Of a stretch of 41,342 nucleotides of DNA, positions 41,230-41,342 are shown piece after piece. The stretch is from Beijerinckiaceae bacterium (lineage in GTDB: Bacteria > Pseudomonadota > Alphaproteobacteria > Rhizobiales > Beijerinckiaceae). The position numbers and the translations under genes are program-made. Under the pieces are notes generated by a model. It made no database searches. It was given only the letters and a program-made list of their open reading frames with translations, and was not told the DNA's origin. The stretch is taken from assembly GCA_019745195.1 (NCBI GenBank), contig JAIETL010000041.1, positions 1 to 41,342 on the forward strand, given 5' to 3'. Position 1 is the stretch's first letter, and every line of letters begins with the position of its first letter.

Positions 41230-41342
41230 GCCTCGGCTCCCTTGGAGAGGCGCTTCACCATGAAATAGACCATCGGCAGGATCAGCGGCATGGCGACGAT
41301 GATCGAGGCGATGCCGAGATCGAGATTGTTGTTGCGCATGTA
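41226..41342 (-). CDS. ABC transporter permease (partial, C-terminus only)
   Basis: The last 38 codons of a permease gene that runs beyond the window's right edge. The visible end reads NNLDLGIASIIVAMPLILP and continues with a hydrophobic helix and a basic tail (VKRLSKGAEA), the usual C-terminal helix of a MalF/UgpA-type partner of the MalG-type permease. Its stop overlaps the next start by ATGA, showing translational coupling. Confidence 0.85.
   Translation of the reverse strand, partial: YMRNNNLDLGIASIIVAMPLILPMVYFMVKRLSKGAEA

Overview
The window reads as high-GC chromosome from an alphaproteobacterium of the order Hyphomicrobiales (Rhizobiales), with a Bosea-like gene style. This rests on base composition, the TRAP/ABC/Mo-hydroxylase catabolic gene content, and the short dispersed palindromic repeats (GTCATCCCGG...CCGGGATGAC) common in that group. 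The genus is inference, not proof. No phage, IS element, CRISPR array or origin is visible.

Layout. (1) 1-1335: a tRNA-Thr(CGT) gene followed by a GC-poorer orphan gene, which looks like a small acquired patch. (2) 1336-6632, minus strand: a six-gene catabolic/transport operon. In transcription order it encodes an ApbA/PanE-type reductase, a mandelate-racemase-like enolase-superfamily enzyme, the small and large subunits of a sodium:solute symporter, a small membrane protein and an L-2-haloacid dehalogenase. A divergent TetR regulator (6779) and a perfect 10-bp inverted repeat lie at its head. (3) 7399-16170: a second TetR regulator divergent from an operon for a three-subunit molybdenum hydroxylase, a complete DctPQM TRAP transporter and a Gfo/Idh/MocA oxidoreductase. 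Together they suggest uptake and hydroxylation of one unidentified compound. (4) 16473-19147: an orphan alpha-oxoamine synthase and a chemoreceptor without a periplasmic sensing domain. (5) 19383-21962: catalase and divergent OxyR with both redox cysteines. (6) 21975-28809, minus strand: a YHS-domain protein, a TTC38-type TPR protein whose 5' end is frameshifted, an OpgC-type membrane protein, an atypical TPP enzyme, a DinB-family protein and an FAD oxidoreductase.

(7) 28967-35063: a LysR regulator, then ALDH7/AmaB-type dehydrogenase, glutaryl-CoA dehydrogenase, a TraX-like membrane protein and a CaiB/BaiF CoA-transferase. The three enzymes fit the lower lysine/pipecolate route: aminoadipate semialdehyde to aminoadipate, and glutarate to glutaryl-CoA to crotonyl-CoA. 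(8) 35069-37421: a VapC/Phd-type toxin-antitoxin pair with a perfect 16-bp palindromic operator, beside an intact acetolactate-synthase-like TPP enzyme. (9) 37549-41342: a small secreted orphan, an SDR dehydrogenase and transaldolase, a BrnT/BrnA toxin-antitoxin pair on the opposite strand, and two sugar ABC permeases (one cut by the window edge).

Most of the window is ordinary accessory metabolism. I found no clear new defence or mobile system. The points most worth checking are the Lys-to-Arg change in the mandelate-racemase-like enzyme, the frameshifted TPR gene, the orphan oxoamine synthase, the orphan gene beside the tRNA and the clean palindromic operators.
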